From: Candidatus Zixiibacteriota bacterium
GTDB lineage: Bacteria > Zixibacteria > MSB-5A5 > GN15 > FEB-12
DNA length: 64,000 bases
NCBI GenBank assembly: GCA_029860345.1
Contig: JAOUBJ010000008.1
Coordinates: 1-64,000 of the forward strand
Direction of reading: 5' to 3'
In this document: piece after piece, positions 8,322 through 17,043 of the stretch
How positions within the stretch are numbered: position 1 is the first letter of the stretch
Layout: each line of letters begins with the position of its first letter
Made by a program: the position numbers and the translations under genes
Notes under the pieces: generated by a model
The model's input: the letters and a program-made list of their open reading frames with translations, nothing else
What the model was told of the DNA's origin: nothing
Database searches by the model: none

Positions 8322-9047
8322 TCACTCGTCTTCTTCTTCATCCTGGTCGCCGGCCTTTAACAAATCCGGCCTGACTTCTTTACTTTTTTCAATCGCCTGG
8401 CGTTGCCTGAACTGCTCGATTGCCTTGTGGTCGCCGGACAACAGCACCTCAGGCACCGCCAAACCTTCATACTCGGCCGGTCGCGTGTAACAGGGCGCGC
8501 CCAGCAATCCTTCCATGTGTGAATCGTCCATAGCCGATTCGAAGTTCCCCATGACGCCCGGAATCAAGCGTGCGATGGCATCGATCAACGACATGGCTAC
8601 CGGTTCGCCGCCCGATAGAATAAAGTCACCCAGCGATACTTCATCGATGTCGTACAGCTGGATCAACCTGTCGTCAACACCGAGATAGTGGCCACAGATG
8701 ATCGTCAGCCGCTCACCAAGCGAATACTCGATCGCCTTCGGCTGCCCGAAAGTCTCGCCGGCCGCCGAGGTAAGGACGATTCGTGACCCGTTATCGATAG
8801 GTCCGTCCGAACGTCTCGGGTAACCCAGCTTCTGTAAGCATCGATCAATCGGTTCGATCATCAGCACCATGCCGCCGCCGCCGCCGAACGGTCGATCGTC
8901 GACGGTGTGATGACGATCTTCGGCGAAAGCGCGAAGGTTAATGATTTCGATTTCAAAGAGCTTATTATCAATCGCCTTTCCCAACAACGACTGCCTAAGG
9001 GGCTGTGCGAAGTAGTCCGGGAATAGCGTTACAATCTCAAACTTCAT
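8322..9047 (-). CDS. trmD: tRNA (guanine-37-N1)-methyltransferase
   Basis: TrmD methylates G37 of tRNAs reading codons that start with C, which prevents +1 frameshifting. The 241-residue protein shows the SPOUT features of the family: MKFEIVTLFPDYF at the start, DDRPFGGGGGMVLM, and the trefoil-knot segment with ICGHYLGVDDR and LGDFILSGGEPVAMSLIDA. Length is normal. The C-terminus is acidic (GDQDEEEDE). It lies between rimM and rplS, the classic order. Confidence 0.96.
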   Translation of the reverse strand: MKFEIVTLFPDYFAQPLRQSLLGKAIDNKLFEIEIINLRAFAEDRHHTVDDRPFGGGGGMVLMIEPIDRCLQKLGYPRRSDGPIDNGSRIVLTSAAGETFGQPKAIEYSLGERLTIICGHYLGVDDRLIQLYDIDEVSLGDFILSGGEPVAMSLIDAIARLIPGVMGNFESAMDDSHMEGLLGAPCYTRPAEYEGLAVPEVLLSGDHKAIEQFRQRQAIEKSKEVRPDLLKAGDQDEEEDE

Positions 9048-9098
9048 CGTCGTGAACCCGACACCTGATCGGTCGAGTCCTCATCAATTCGTCGGCGG

Positions 9099-9617
9099 TC
9101 AATAATCCGCCAGACCGGATGTGTCGATCAAAATGCGCTTGGCGATCACATCGATTTCCTTAACAAACTCACCAACCGCCGGCACCTGCAACTGTTTGTC
9201 ATCGGCTGCCTGCACAATGTAAACATCGTTGGCCGGATACTTTTCGACATCAATCAGTTCTCCGATCTGTTGGCCGCTGGTTTGTTCAAACACATCGCAT
9301 CCTATCAACTCAAAAACAAAGTACTCGCCTTCCGGCAAAGTCACCAACTCATCCTTCGGTATGGCCAACTCGCGGTTGGTCATTCGGGCTGCTTCTTCCG
9401 GCGATCCGACGACTTCGAATCTGATGACCGGTCTCTGGCCGATCAAACCGGCGGAAACGATTTTCATTTTTTCCCAACCGTCTCTCGACCTGACGTGGAT
9501 CTCTTCCATGCCGTTGAACCTTTCGGGAAAGTCGGTGAGTGGCGTAATGTACATTTCGCCTTGCACCCCTCTCGGTCGGCCCAGTTTGCCGACGATGACG
9601 AGTTCATCCGATCCCAC
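9099..9617 (-). CDS. rimM: 16S rRNA processing protein RimM
   Basis: RimM helps mature the 3' domain of the 30S subunit and binds uS19. The 172-residue product has the N-terminal beta-barrel (VIVGKLGRPRGVQGEMYITPLTD), the middle FEVVGSPEEAARMTNRELAI, and the C-terminal PRC-barrel half with YFVFELIGCDVF and a PAVGEFVKEIDV segment. The start is GTG at 9617, only 3 bp after the stop of the KH-domain gene, with no independent ribosome site of note, so translational coupling is likely. Confidence 0.93.
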   Translation of the reverse strand: MGSDELVIVGKLGRPRGVQGEMYITPLTDFPERFNGMEEIHVRSRDGWEKMKIVSAGLIGQRPVIRFEVVGSPEEAARMTNRELAIPKDELVTLPEGEYFVFELIGCDVFEQTSGQQIGELIDVEKYPANDVYIVQAADDKQLQVPAVGEFVKEIDVIAKRILIDTSGLADY

Positions 9618-9620
9618 CGG

Positions 9621-9851
9621 TTATTCGAGAATTTCCAGGACCGCTCGCTTTCCTTGTCGAGCCGCCGCTGCCGCCAGTATGGTTCGGATGGATTTTGCCG
9701 TCTGGCCCTGTTTACCGATAACCTTGCCCAAATCACCCTGTGCTACACGCAATTCGTACACAGTAGTCCGGCTTCCGACAATTTCAGTCACATTGACCTG
9801 GTCGGGATTATCAACCAGATGTGTGACGATGTTTTCGACGAAATCCTTCAT
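9621..9851 (-). CDS. khpA: KH-domain RNA-binding protein (KhpA/YlqC family)
   Basis: A 76-residue single KH domain protein. The RNA-binding GxxG loop is seen in [20 protein letters not shown]. KhpA proteins bind RNA with KhpB and influence cell division and translation in Gram-positive bacteria; in other phyla the gene sits, as here, between rpsP and rimM. The ATG at 9851 has a good agaaagga ribosome site. An in-frame extension upstream (20 residues) lacks one and is not used. Confidence 0.92.
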   Translation of the reverse strand: MKDFVENIVTHLVDNPDQVNVTEIVGSRTTVYELRVAQGDLGKVIGKQGQTAKSIRTILAAAAARQGKRAVLEILE

Positions 9852-9951
9852 GGCAAAGTTCCTTTCTGCTTTCCGGTTGCGATGTAGGAACTGTAACATT
9901 TCCATGTGCAATCATCCGACAAACCAGGGCGAGTGACTCAGGCGTCTTTGC

Positions 9952-10407
9952 TCACGACTCCTTGTCCGGCTCGGACGCTTCTTCCGCCTCGGCTGCCGGC
10001 TCTTCAGCCGACTTGGCAGCAGCTTCCGCTTTTGCATCAGCTTCAGCCTTTGCTGCCACGGCCGCCTTTTTCATCTTCCGCGTCTTCTTGGGGCGTTCCG
10101 TAATGGTTGTCTTAAGGGAAATCTCCGAGACATCCTCTCCCTTTTTGATTTTTTGGTACTTTACAGTGTATCCGATTTGCGTTAGTAGCGATCTAACGGT
10201 ATCGGTGGGGACGGCGCCCTGGTCCAACCAACGGGTCAGTCCTTCCTCCGAGACACTGATCTCTGCCGGTTTGGTGATGGGATTATAGGTGCCTAAGTTT
10301 TCAAGGTAGCTTCCACCCCGGGCCCGCCGCGAGTCGATTGCCACGATGCGGTAGAAAGCTCTTTTTTTGGCTCCCATTCTGCGAAGTCTAAGATGAACGG
10401 CCAACAA
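9952..10407 (-). CDS. rpsP: Ribosomal protein bS16 with long charged tail
   Basis: bS16 is an assembly protein of the 30S subunit. Residues 1-85 match the family (AVHLRLRRMGAKKRAFYRIV, SRRARGGSYLENLGTYNP, and a GAVPTDTVRSLL segment). The remaining 60-65 residues form a basic stretch followed by an Ala/Glu-rich acidic tail, making the protein 151 residues against about 80-90 in E. coli. The start is TTG at 10407, with a ggagg ribosome site 7 bp upstream. It follows ffh closely (14-bp gap). Confidence 0.94.
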   Translation of the reverse strand: MLAVHLRLRRMGAKKRAFYRIVAIDSRRARGGSYLENLGTYNPITKPAEISVSEEGLTRWLDQGAVPTDTVRSLLTQIGYTVKYQKIKKGEDVSEISLKTTITERPKKTRKMKKAAVAAKAEADAKAEAAAKSAEEPAAEAEEASEPDKES

Positions 10408-10421
10408 ATCCTCCGTTTCTA

Positions 10422-11756
10422 CTAATTGCCAAAGGCTCCGGGCATCAGCCCATCGGGAAGACCTTTGAACTTCTTTTTATTCATATTTTGAAACATCTTC
10501 TGCATGGCAAAAAACTGCTTGAGCAACTGATTGACCGCCTGCACCGAATTGCCGGACCCTAAAGCGATTCGTTTTTTCCGTGAGCCGTCAATAACGTTGG
10601 GGTGGCGGCGCTCTTCGATGGTCATCGACTTGATAATCGCCACCATTCGTTCCATTGCGCCCTCGTCTACTTTGACATTCTTGAGCGCCTTACCGACCCC
10701 GGGAATCATCCCCATTATTGATTCCAACGGTCCCATCTTCTTGAGCTGCTGCATCTGGTCCAGAAAATCTTCGAAGTCAAATTGGGCCTTGAGCAGTTTC
10801 TTCTGCATCTTCTCGGCTTTTTCGACATCGATAGTCTCTTCCGCTTTCTCGACCAGTGAGACAATATCCCCCATGCCGAGAATGCGCGAAGCCATTCGGT
10901 CGGGATGGAACGGTTCGAGATCAGAGACCTTCTCACCTATCGAAGCCAGCTTGATGGGACATCCGGTGACCGAGCGAATCGAAAGCGCAGCGCCACCACG
11001 AGCGTCACCGTCGAGCTTGGACAAAGCCACGCCGGTGATATCCAGACGACGATGGAACTCCTCGGCCACTTTGACGGCGTCTTGTCCGGTCATACTGTCG
11101 GCCACCAGGAGCAATTCGTCGGGATTGACTTGTGATTTGATCTCTTCCAACTCAGTCATCAGTTCATCATCAACATGCAACCGTCCGGCGGTGTCAAGAA
11201 TGACCAGATCGATGAAGTTCTTCTCGGCATACTTGACGGCCTCGCGGCAGATATGCTGCGGCTTCTTGCCCTCAAGATGAAAGTGCTCGACATTGATTTG
11301 GTCGGCCAGGACTTTGAGTTGCTGTACCGCGGCCGGCCGGTAGATATCTGCTGCCACCATCAGCGGTTTTTTGTTCTTACGCTTATTGGCCAGCGCCAGC
11401 TTGGCCACCAGGGTGGTTTTACCCGAACCCTGAAGCCCGCAAACCATATAGACGGTGGGTGATTTGTCGACCGGTGCGATCGGTTCATTCTTGCCGCCCA
11501 ACAGACCCACCAGTTCGTCGTGGACAATCTTGATGACTTGTTGACCGGGGTCGATAGATTTCAGGACTTCTGAGCCTATCGCTTTTTCTTCGACTGCTTT
11601 GATGAAATCGCGAGCGACCTTATAGTTGACGTCGGCCTCCAAAAGAGACCGCCGGACCTCGCGCATGGAGTCTTTGATATTCTTCTCGGACAGTTTTCCT
11701 GCACCGCGAAGTTTCTTAAAAACGACTTCAAGTTTGTCAGACAGCGACTCAAACAT
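10422..11756 (-). CDS. ffh: Signal recognition particle protein Ffh
   Basis: Ffh is the GTPase of the signal recognition particle, which delivers nascent membrane proteins to FtsY. The 444-residue protein has the N domain, the G domain with P-loop GLQGSGKTTLVAKLA (near residue 110), DTAGRLHVD and SKLDGDARGGAALSI, and a Met-rich M domain (about 300-440) with GMIPGVGK and the RNA-binding helices around RRHPNVIDGSRKKRIALGSG. It is the first gene of the translation operon. Confidence 0.97.
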   Translation of the reverse strand: MFESLSDKLEVVFKKLRGAGKLSEKNIKDSMREVRRSLLEADVNYKVARDFIKAVEEKAIGSEVLKSIDPGQQVIKIVHDELVGLLGGKNEPIAPVDKSPTVYMVCGLQGSGKTTLVAKLALANKRKNKKPLMVAADIYRPAAVQQLKVLADQINVEHFHLEGKKPQHICREAVKYAEKNFIDLVILDTAGRLHVDDELMTELEEIKSQVNPDELLLVADSMTGQDAVKVAEEFHRRLDITGVALSKLDGDARGGAALSIRSVTGCPIKLASIGEKVSDLEPFHPDRMASRILGMGDIVSLVEKAEETIDVEKAEKMQKKLLKAQFDFEDFLDQMQQLKKMGPLESIMGMIPGVGKALKNVKVDEGAMERMVAIIKSMTIEERRHPNVIDGSRKKRIALGSGNSVQAVNQLLKQFFAMQKMFQNMNKKKFKGLPDGLMPGAFGN

Positions 11757-11782
11757 ACAAACAGACTTACAACAACAGTTTT

Positions 11783-11799
11783 AGGCCGTACTACGGCCT
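11783..11799 (-). promoter_or_regulatory. Palindrome in the ffh leader
   Basis: A perfect 8-bp inverted repeat with one central base (aggccgta-g-tacggcct on the minus strand) lies about 27 bp upstream of the ffh start codon. No T-run follows. It could be an operator or a leader hairpin. Its role is unknown. Confidence 0.45.
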
Positions 11800-12087
11800 G
11801 TACTTTACCACTTCCGGCAGGACCGCTTATCTATAGAATCACACCAAAGGTCCCAACCGGGTGGAATCGAGCCACCTAATATATGAAAACTGAGACTTTA
11901 GGCAAGAAGTTTATAGGGGGAGCACGGGGGGCTGAGGCTTGTCGCCAAGGTCTCCTATTTGTCTCTATTGCAAGAGGTTAAGAGTAGGATAGGTTCGTCT
12001 TCGCCGGCCCGCTGCGGCGCGGTTCCGCCTTTGTTGGCACGACCGTCGACAGACCTGCCCGACCAGAAGTCGCGTTCCGGGTCCATT
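11800..12087. other. Spacer upstream of ffh and downstream of the PASTA gene
   Basis: This spacer contains the presumed promoter region of the ffh operon, not clearly resolved by eye. It also holds a partial gtccg/tcttcgcc...gcggcgcggttccgcc repeat fragment at about 11995-12033. No gene is seen. Confidence 0.5.
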
Positions 12088-12897
12088 CTACTCCAGCGTA
12101 CTCACCACCAAGTCGATCTCGGTGTTGATATCAAGTTCGGTGCCGGCTGTCTCCGACTGTTCCAGAACAGTTTCCGGCAGGAGGTCATCGGCAAATCGAC
12201 TGGTGACTACCCCGATCCGCAACTGCTTGGACTCAAGAATCGTTCGTGCTTCATCCAATGTCAATCCGGCCACCCTGGGTACGAAGGTAAAGTCTGCTCT
12301 CCGACCATGATTGACCATCAAAGTCACCTGCGATCCCAGCGCGATTTCGCTGCCGGCTGTCGGATAGGTGTGTACCACGAATTTCTCCGCGACGTCATCG
12401 GAAAAGGCCCAGGTGATCTCCCCCAATTCCAGACCGGCTGTTTCCAAATCCAAAAGAGCCTGGCGCACCGACAGTCCGGACAGGTCGGGGATACTCACCA
12501 TCTTCTGTCCCGCGGAGATGACAAACTTGATGATCCGCCCGGTTTTGACTTTGGTGCCGGCTACCGGGTACTGGCTCAGGATCACCCCCTGAGGAATCCC
12601 GGGCGAGAACTCTTCGGATGAGATTTCGAAACGGAGGTTCAGATTGTCCAGCTCGATTCGTGCTTCGATCAGGCGTTGATCGGCATAATCGGGCAGCGTG
12701 AACTCCGATCCATGGCGGGTGATATTGGGCATGACGATGTCGTCGATGACGACGTACAAAAGAGCCAATACCAAAAGCGGTGCAACTACCCACAGAACGA
12801 TCTTGCGCTTGAGCGTTCCGAAAGGCAACTGCTTGGCCAGAAAGCCAGAGCGTTGTTTTTTCAAGCGGTCGAGTCTGGTCGCGTGTAGCTGTGCCAT
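12088..12897 (-). CDS. Membrane-anchored triple PASTA-domain protein
   Basis: The 269-residue protein has a basic cytoplasmic N-terminus, one transmembrane helix (about residues 34-52, IVLWVVAPLLVLALLYVV) and three PASTA domains. The PASTA units run roughly 55-120, 121-190 and 191-267, each with the V-P-x-x-x-G-x-x-x-x-x-A-x-x-x-L pattern. PASTA domains bind peptidoglycan fragments and are normally attached to Ser/Thr kinases or penicillin-binding proteins. Here no catalytic domain is attached. The start is ATG 12897 (MAQLHATR); the longer open frame upstream runs through repeats. It is downstream of rsmB, separated by a repeat cluster. Confidence 0.9.
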   Translation of the reverse strand: MAQLHATRLDRLKKQRSGFLAKQLPFGTLKRKIVLWVVAPLLVLALLYVVIDDIVMPNITRHGSEFTLPDYADQRLIEARIELDNLNLRFEISSEEFSPGIPQGVILSQYPVAGTKVKTGRIIKFVISAGQKMVSIPDLSGLSVRQALLDLETAGLELGEITWAFSDDVAEKFVVHTYPTAGSEIALGSQVTLMVNHGRRADFTFVPRVAGLTLDEARTILESKQLRIGVVTSRFADDLLPETVLEQSETAGTELDINTEIDLVVSTLE

Positions 12898-13162
12898 GGT
12901 GTATTGATTATATAGGGGCAGCGCATCGGAATCAAGATTAAAACGTGGGGGTGGGTGGCCCGTCAGCTTGGGGATTCCGGTGAAGGCCGGAATCCAATTC
13001 TTGTAGGGTGGGTCCGTCTTCGGACACGCCGATACTGGCAGGTCTCTAAGAGTGGAGAGACCTGCCCTACTCTCAGCTTGATATCGAAGAAAAAGAACTG
13101 GATGCCGGATCAAGTCCGGCATGACAGAAGGGGCGCGCGAAGCGCAAAAAGGTGATTTATCG
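12898..13162. repeat. Repeat cluster between rsmB and the PASTA gene
   Basis: It contains two different hairpins: gattccggtgaaggccggaatcc at about 12971-12993 and gccggatcaagtccggcatgac at about 13100-13124. A 'gtgggtccgtcttcggacacgcc' fragment lies between them. No gene is seen. Confidence 0.65.
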
Positions 13163-14524
13163 CTACGCCCGGCGCTTCAGGCGGGCGCAGAAAGAACCAT
13201 CGAGCTTTTCATGCGTTGGATAGGTCTTGACAAATCCACGCTCGGTGACAATGGTATCATCGTAGAACTGAGCGGCCGAATCGACTTCGAAGTCGGGATG
13301 CTTCAATAACCACTCCTCAACAACCTGGTCGTTCTCGGTGCGGATAATCGTACAGGTGGAGTATACCAGAATACCGCCCGGCTTGACCAGCGTCGAGGCA
13401 TGATCCAGCATACGTTTCTGAATCCTGGCCAGGTGCGTGATGTCTTCTTCGGTTTTGGTCCAGCGCAAGTCGGAGTTCTTGCCGGCCGTACCCCATCCTG
13501 AACAGGGCGGGTCAAGCAATACTCGATCAAACTGCCCGGCTTTGAATTCGAGCATATCGGATGCAACGGGCGCGATGATCTTGATACCCAAACGATGCGC
13601 GTTTTCGACCAACGGCACCAGCCGCTGATGCGATTTGTCAACAGCCGTCACCCGTCCCCGGTTGCGCATGCGTATGGCAGCGTAGGTTGCCTTGCCGCCC
13701 GGCGCCGCAGTTAGGTCGACCACCGTAGTGTTGGGTCGGGGATTCAATAGACGCACGGCTAACCCGGCCGATTCGTCCTGTACGAACACTTTGCCGGTCC
13801 GGATCAACTCAGCCTCCATCGGCAGACCGCCCGATTCGACATGTATGAACTCAGGCAAATACTTGCCGAACGAAAAATCGATTTCGTTTTCCTGAAGAAG
13901 TCTGGCCACCTCGTCCGGCTTGGACTTGAGGTAGTTCACGCGATAGGTAACTTGCGGTGGACGGTTGTAACGTTCGAGCAATGTTTTGGTTTGCTCCAGG
14001 CCGAATTCCTCGTAGCAATACCCGACGAAGTGGTCCGGGTAGCTGTAAAAGTCTCCCAGAAACCTTACCGGCTCCTCCTCAAAGTCGACATACTGGACTT
14101 TATTCGGTTCACGGATACTGGCTCTCAGAACCGCGTTGACAAGATTGGCCCGGGACCGGTCAAGCATGTGGGCGGCCAGATTGACCGACTCGTTAACGGC
14201 GGCAGCATCGGGGATTCGGTCGGTGAAGCGCAGTTGATAGAGACCGAGGCGCAAAATGTTGGACAGCATCAGCGGTAAGTCTCGCGAAGGCCGGGAGAGG
14301 TAGAACTTGATCTCGTGGTCCAGCCGTCGCCGCATCTTGGTCACGCCATTGACCAGTTGCATGAGAAAGCGTCGATCAAGCGGCCGGAATTCCTTTTCGG
14401 CCATCACGCTACTGACGGCATAGTCGGTTTGGTCTCCCTGTTGGATCAGGACCAAGGCTTGCAGCGCCGCGGCGCGGACCGGATCGACTTTGTGCGATGC
14501 TGGACTTTTGGCCGTATCTGTCAT
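13163..14524 (-). CDS. rsmB: 16S rRNA (cytosine-967-C5)-methyltransferase
   Basis: RsmB makes m5C967 in 16S rRNA. The N-terminal NusB-like helical domain (about residues 1-150) is followed by the methyltransferase domain. The latter has SAM loop VVDLTAAPGGKATYAA, the motif IV Cys in LLDPPCSGWGT and the catalytic Cys of motif VI in VYSTCTI. The total of about 453 residues is normal. ATG at 14524 is chosen because ggag is suitably spaced upstream. A GTG at 14533 overlapping the preceding stop codon is the alternative. The gene overlaps or abuts the radical SAM gene, so the two form an operon. Confidence 0.93.
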   Translation of the reverse strand: MTDTAKSPASHKVDPVRAAALQALVLIQQGDQTDYAVSSVMAEKEFRPLDRRFLMQLVNGVTKMRRRLDHEIKFYLSRPSRDLPLMLSNILRLGLYQLRFTDRIPDAAAVNESVNLAAHMLDRSRANLVNAVLRASIREPNKVQYVDFEEEPVRFLGDFYSYPDHFVGYCYEEFGLEQTKTLLERYNRPPQVTYRVNYLKSKPDEVARLLQENEIDFSFGKYLPEFIHVESGGLPMEAELIRTGKVFVQDESAGLAVRLLNPRPNTTVVDLTAAPGGKATYAAIRMRNRGRVTAVDKSHQRLVPLVENAHRLGIKIIAPVASDMLEFKAGQFDRVLLDPPCSGWGTAGKNSDLRWTKTEEDITHLARIQKRMLDHASTLVKPGGILVYSTCTIIRTENDQVVEEWLLKHPDFEVDSAAQFYDDTIVTERGFVKTYPTHEKLDGSFCARLKRRA

Positions 14525-14529
14525 AGCTT

Positions 14530-17043
14530 TCACAACTCCATAGCCGGACGGATTGATCCGTCATCTTCCATCCGGTACATATCCTGCCGATGAAACGTGA
14601 AGGCCGGCACCATTTCACCCAGGTCGGGAAGCAACAGCCTGACCACTTCGGTCGGGCGCACGTAGACAGACTGGCCGACACCCAGCACCATTTCCAGCCG
14701 GTCGTTTTGATAGGTGAGATCATAGATTCCCGGACGGACATCGACAGTCTTGACTTCAGATTTAGTTTCACGTTCCACGTCGAGTCGTTCAGCCGTCATC
14801 AGAGCGCTTATCTGCCGGGCGATGGTGTCCTTGCCCATCGCGTTCAACCTCGCGTTCTCAGAGATTACGTAGACCACTCTGTTTAACGCCGCCGATAGAG
14901 ACTGGGGCTTACCATAGACAACCTTGGCATCCAGAATCTCCATACCATCCGGCATGGTTCGCTTCAGGTTTTGTATCATATCAGGCATAAGATTCTCTTC
15001 AAGAGTTATATCGACATATTCGGACCCGGAAGTGAATCCTAAAGGCAGAGGAGGTCCGAACGACAATCTCATCGAGGGATTGAATCCCTGGCTGTAGGCG
15101 ACCGGCACCGACGCCCTTCTGATGGCCCGTTCCAGAGCGCGCATGTTGTCAAGGTGCGACATGTATCTCAACCGCGTCGTTTTCCCCCAGCGCAGACGGA
15201 CTCGATTTCTGGTCGGCGCCGAGAGAGTGCTTCGTCCGGCTACTTTCTTCTTGGCCCGGCCGAAAGTCGGTGACGGTTCGCTCCGCGGTTGGGGGGCAGC
15301 ATTCGACGAAACCGGATCGTGCCTCTTTAACTGGTTGGAAGTGCGCTGCCGTTCCGCCTGCAGATGTTCAGCCGTCGGACCCTTGGCAATGTGCGCCCAG
15401 GGTAGGTCACTGCTGAAGGGAATCGGTTTTAGACAAGAGTCGAGGTCTATCCCATTCTCGTCCAAAACGGAAAACCAAAGCTGGTGATCGAAATCCTCGC
15501 TCCAGCCGTCGAAGCGCCCCCCCTTTTTGAATACCGTTTCGATGACATCGGCAAACCGTCGATCACCACGCCCGAGAACCGCCTGCAAAAGCGAAGACTC
15601 GACATTGTGGTGTTTGAAGTTGACCCCACGTACGCGGCAGTTGCGCTTGATAAACTGCAAACGGTTCAGTGTTTCGGCCACGGATAGTATCTCGTCCCAC
15701 TGCAGCGGCGTATGCGGCTTGGGCGCAAATGGAGACAGAGTTATATTGATCGTCTTCCGACCCGGATACTCACGTCCGATGCGATATATCTCCTGCAGGA
15801 TTGTGAGAATTCCGCGCAGGTCTTCTTCTGTCTCCGACGGCAGGCCGATCATGAAATAGAGCTTGATCGTAGTCCAGCCTTTTTCGTAGGCCAGCCGGAT
15901 AGTGTCATAGATGGCGGCGTCGGTAACATCTTTTCTCACGAATGCGCGCAGACGTTCCGTGCCCGCTTCGGGCGCCAGGGTCAGACCGGACTTGCGGACA
16001 CGGCTGGCTGCATCCAGCAGCGTGGCACTAATCGTGCCGGGCCGCAAGGCGGGCAGGGCTATTGAAACGCGCTGCGATTCGAGCCTGCGTGACACCGTGT
16101 TGGCCAACTGGTCGATCTGGGGATAATCGGATGACGATAGAGATACCAGTGAAACTTCGTCGTATCCGGTTGTGCTCATTTGGGTGGATATTTGCTGAAG
16201 GATGTCGTTCTGCGAACGTACCCGTACCGGTCGGTAGATGGGACCGGCCTGACAAAAACGACAACCCTGAGGACAACCGCGCATGATCTCCACAGCCAGA
16301 TGTGGATGCACCGTTTCGATGAGTGGGACTATCGGTTGGCTGGGGTAGTTGGTTGGTTTCAGGTCAGTCATCAGTCGAGCTTGGATCCTGGCCGGAGCGA
16401 AATCTACCGTGGGTCGACCCTGATCGTCATAAAAGCGCGGCACATAGACTGAGGTGACTTCTTGAACCAACCGGGTCAGTTTTTCCTCGCGTGTTGCCGT
16501 TCTCATATCATGAAGCACCGAGAGCATCTCGACCAAACCGTCTTCGGCGTCACCTATGAAGAAAAGATCAATGAACCCGGCCATCGGTTCCGGGTTGTAG
16601 GCGGCGGGACCACCGGCGAAAACCAGCGGATGGTCATCCAGACGGTCCTTGGCGCGCAGCGGTATCCCGGCCAGGTCAAGCATGGCCAGCACGTTGGTGG
16701 AAACGAGCTCGTAGGTCAGGGTGAAACCAATCGCATCGAAAGCTCCGGCCGGTCGTGTGGACTCGAGCGAAAACAGGGGGATGTTCTCACGTCGCATGAT
16801 TTCCTCGGCGTCACGATCGACGGCAAAGACGCGCTCAGCCAAAAAGCGGTCGTCTGAATTGACCAGGTGATAGAGAATCTGTAAACCGTAGTAGGATGAA
16901 CCGATCTCGTACTTGTCGGGAAAGGCTATCAGGTAGTTGACACGACCTGAGGGCTCTTTGACGATCTGCCCCGGCTCACCGCCGGCATATCGGCCCGGTT
17001 TGACCACATAGGGCAGCAGCTTTTCTTCGATTAGAGGTCGCAT
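14530..17043 (-). CDS. Fused B12-binding-type radical SAM protein with DUF2344 domain
   Basis: A protein of about 837 residues with two known modules. The N-terminal part (about 1-590) is a radical SAM protein of the TIGR03960 type. It has a preceding B12-binding-like region and the cluster motif CPQGCRFCQAG (Cx3Cx2C) near residue 255. The C-terminal 230 residues carry the DUF2344 (TIGR03936) domain: TTRLRYMSHLDNMRALERAI, then SQGFNPSMRLSFGPPLPLG. Many bacteria encode these together near rRNA/tRNA-modifying or ribosome genes. The reaction is unknown to me. ATG 17043 is preferred to an in-frame TTG at 17052. It is followed by rsmB with almost no gap. Confidence 0.88.
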   Translation of the reverse strand: MRPLIEEKLLPYVVKPGRYAGGEPGQIVKEPSGRVNYLIAFPDKYEIGSSYYGLQILYHLVNSDDRFLAERVFAVDRDAEEIMRRENIPLFSLESTRPAGAFDAIGFTLTYELVSTNVLAMLDLAGIPLRAKDRLDDHPLVFAGGPAAYNPEPMAGFIDLFFIGDAEDGLVEMLSVLHDMRTATREEKLTRLVQEVTSVYVPRFYDDQGRPTVDFAPARIQARLMTDLKPTNYPSQPIVPLIETVHPHLAVEIMRGCPQGCRFCQAGPIYRPVRVRSQNDILQQISTQMSTTGYDEVSLVSLSSSDYPQIDQLANTVSRRLESQRVSIALPALRPGTISATLLDAASRVRKSGLTLAPEAGTERLRAFVRKDVTDAAIYDTIRLAYEKGWTTIKLYFMIGLPSETEEDLRGILTILQEIYRIGREYPGRKTINITLSPFAPKPHTPLQWDEILSVAETLNRLQFIKRNCRVRGVNFKHHNVESSLLQAVLGRGDRRFADVIETVFKKGGRFDGWSEDFDHQLWFSVLDENGIDLDSCLKPIPFSSDLPWAHIAKGPTAEHLQAERQRTSNQLKRHDPVSSNAAPQPRSEPSPTFGRAKKKVAGRSTLSAPTRNRVRLRWGKTTRLRYMSHLDNMRALERAIRRASVPVAYSQGFNPSMRLSFGPPLPLGFTSGSEYVDITLEENLMPDMIQNLKRTMPDGMEILDAKVVYGKPQSLSAALNRVVYVISENARLNAMGKDTIARQISALMTAERLDVERETKSEVKTVDVRPGIYDLTYQNDRLEMVLGVGQSVYVRPTEVVRLLLPDLGEMVPAFTFHRQDMYRMEDDGSIRPAMEL

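Noticed and set aside
11757-12087. 4.5S/SRP RNA gene next to ffh
   Set aside because: I looked for a ggaag/GNRA-tetraloop hairpin typical of SRP RNA and did not find one.
12898-13122. N-terminal extension of the PASTA protein
   Set aside because: It is encoded by repeat hairpins; the membrane protein starts naturally at MAQLHATR.
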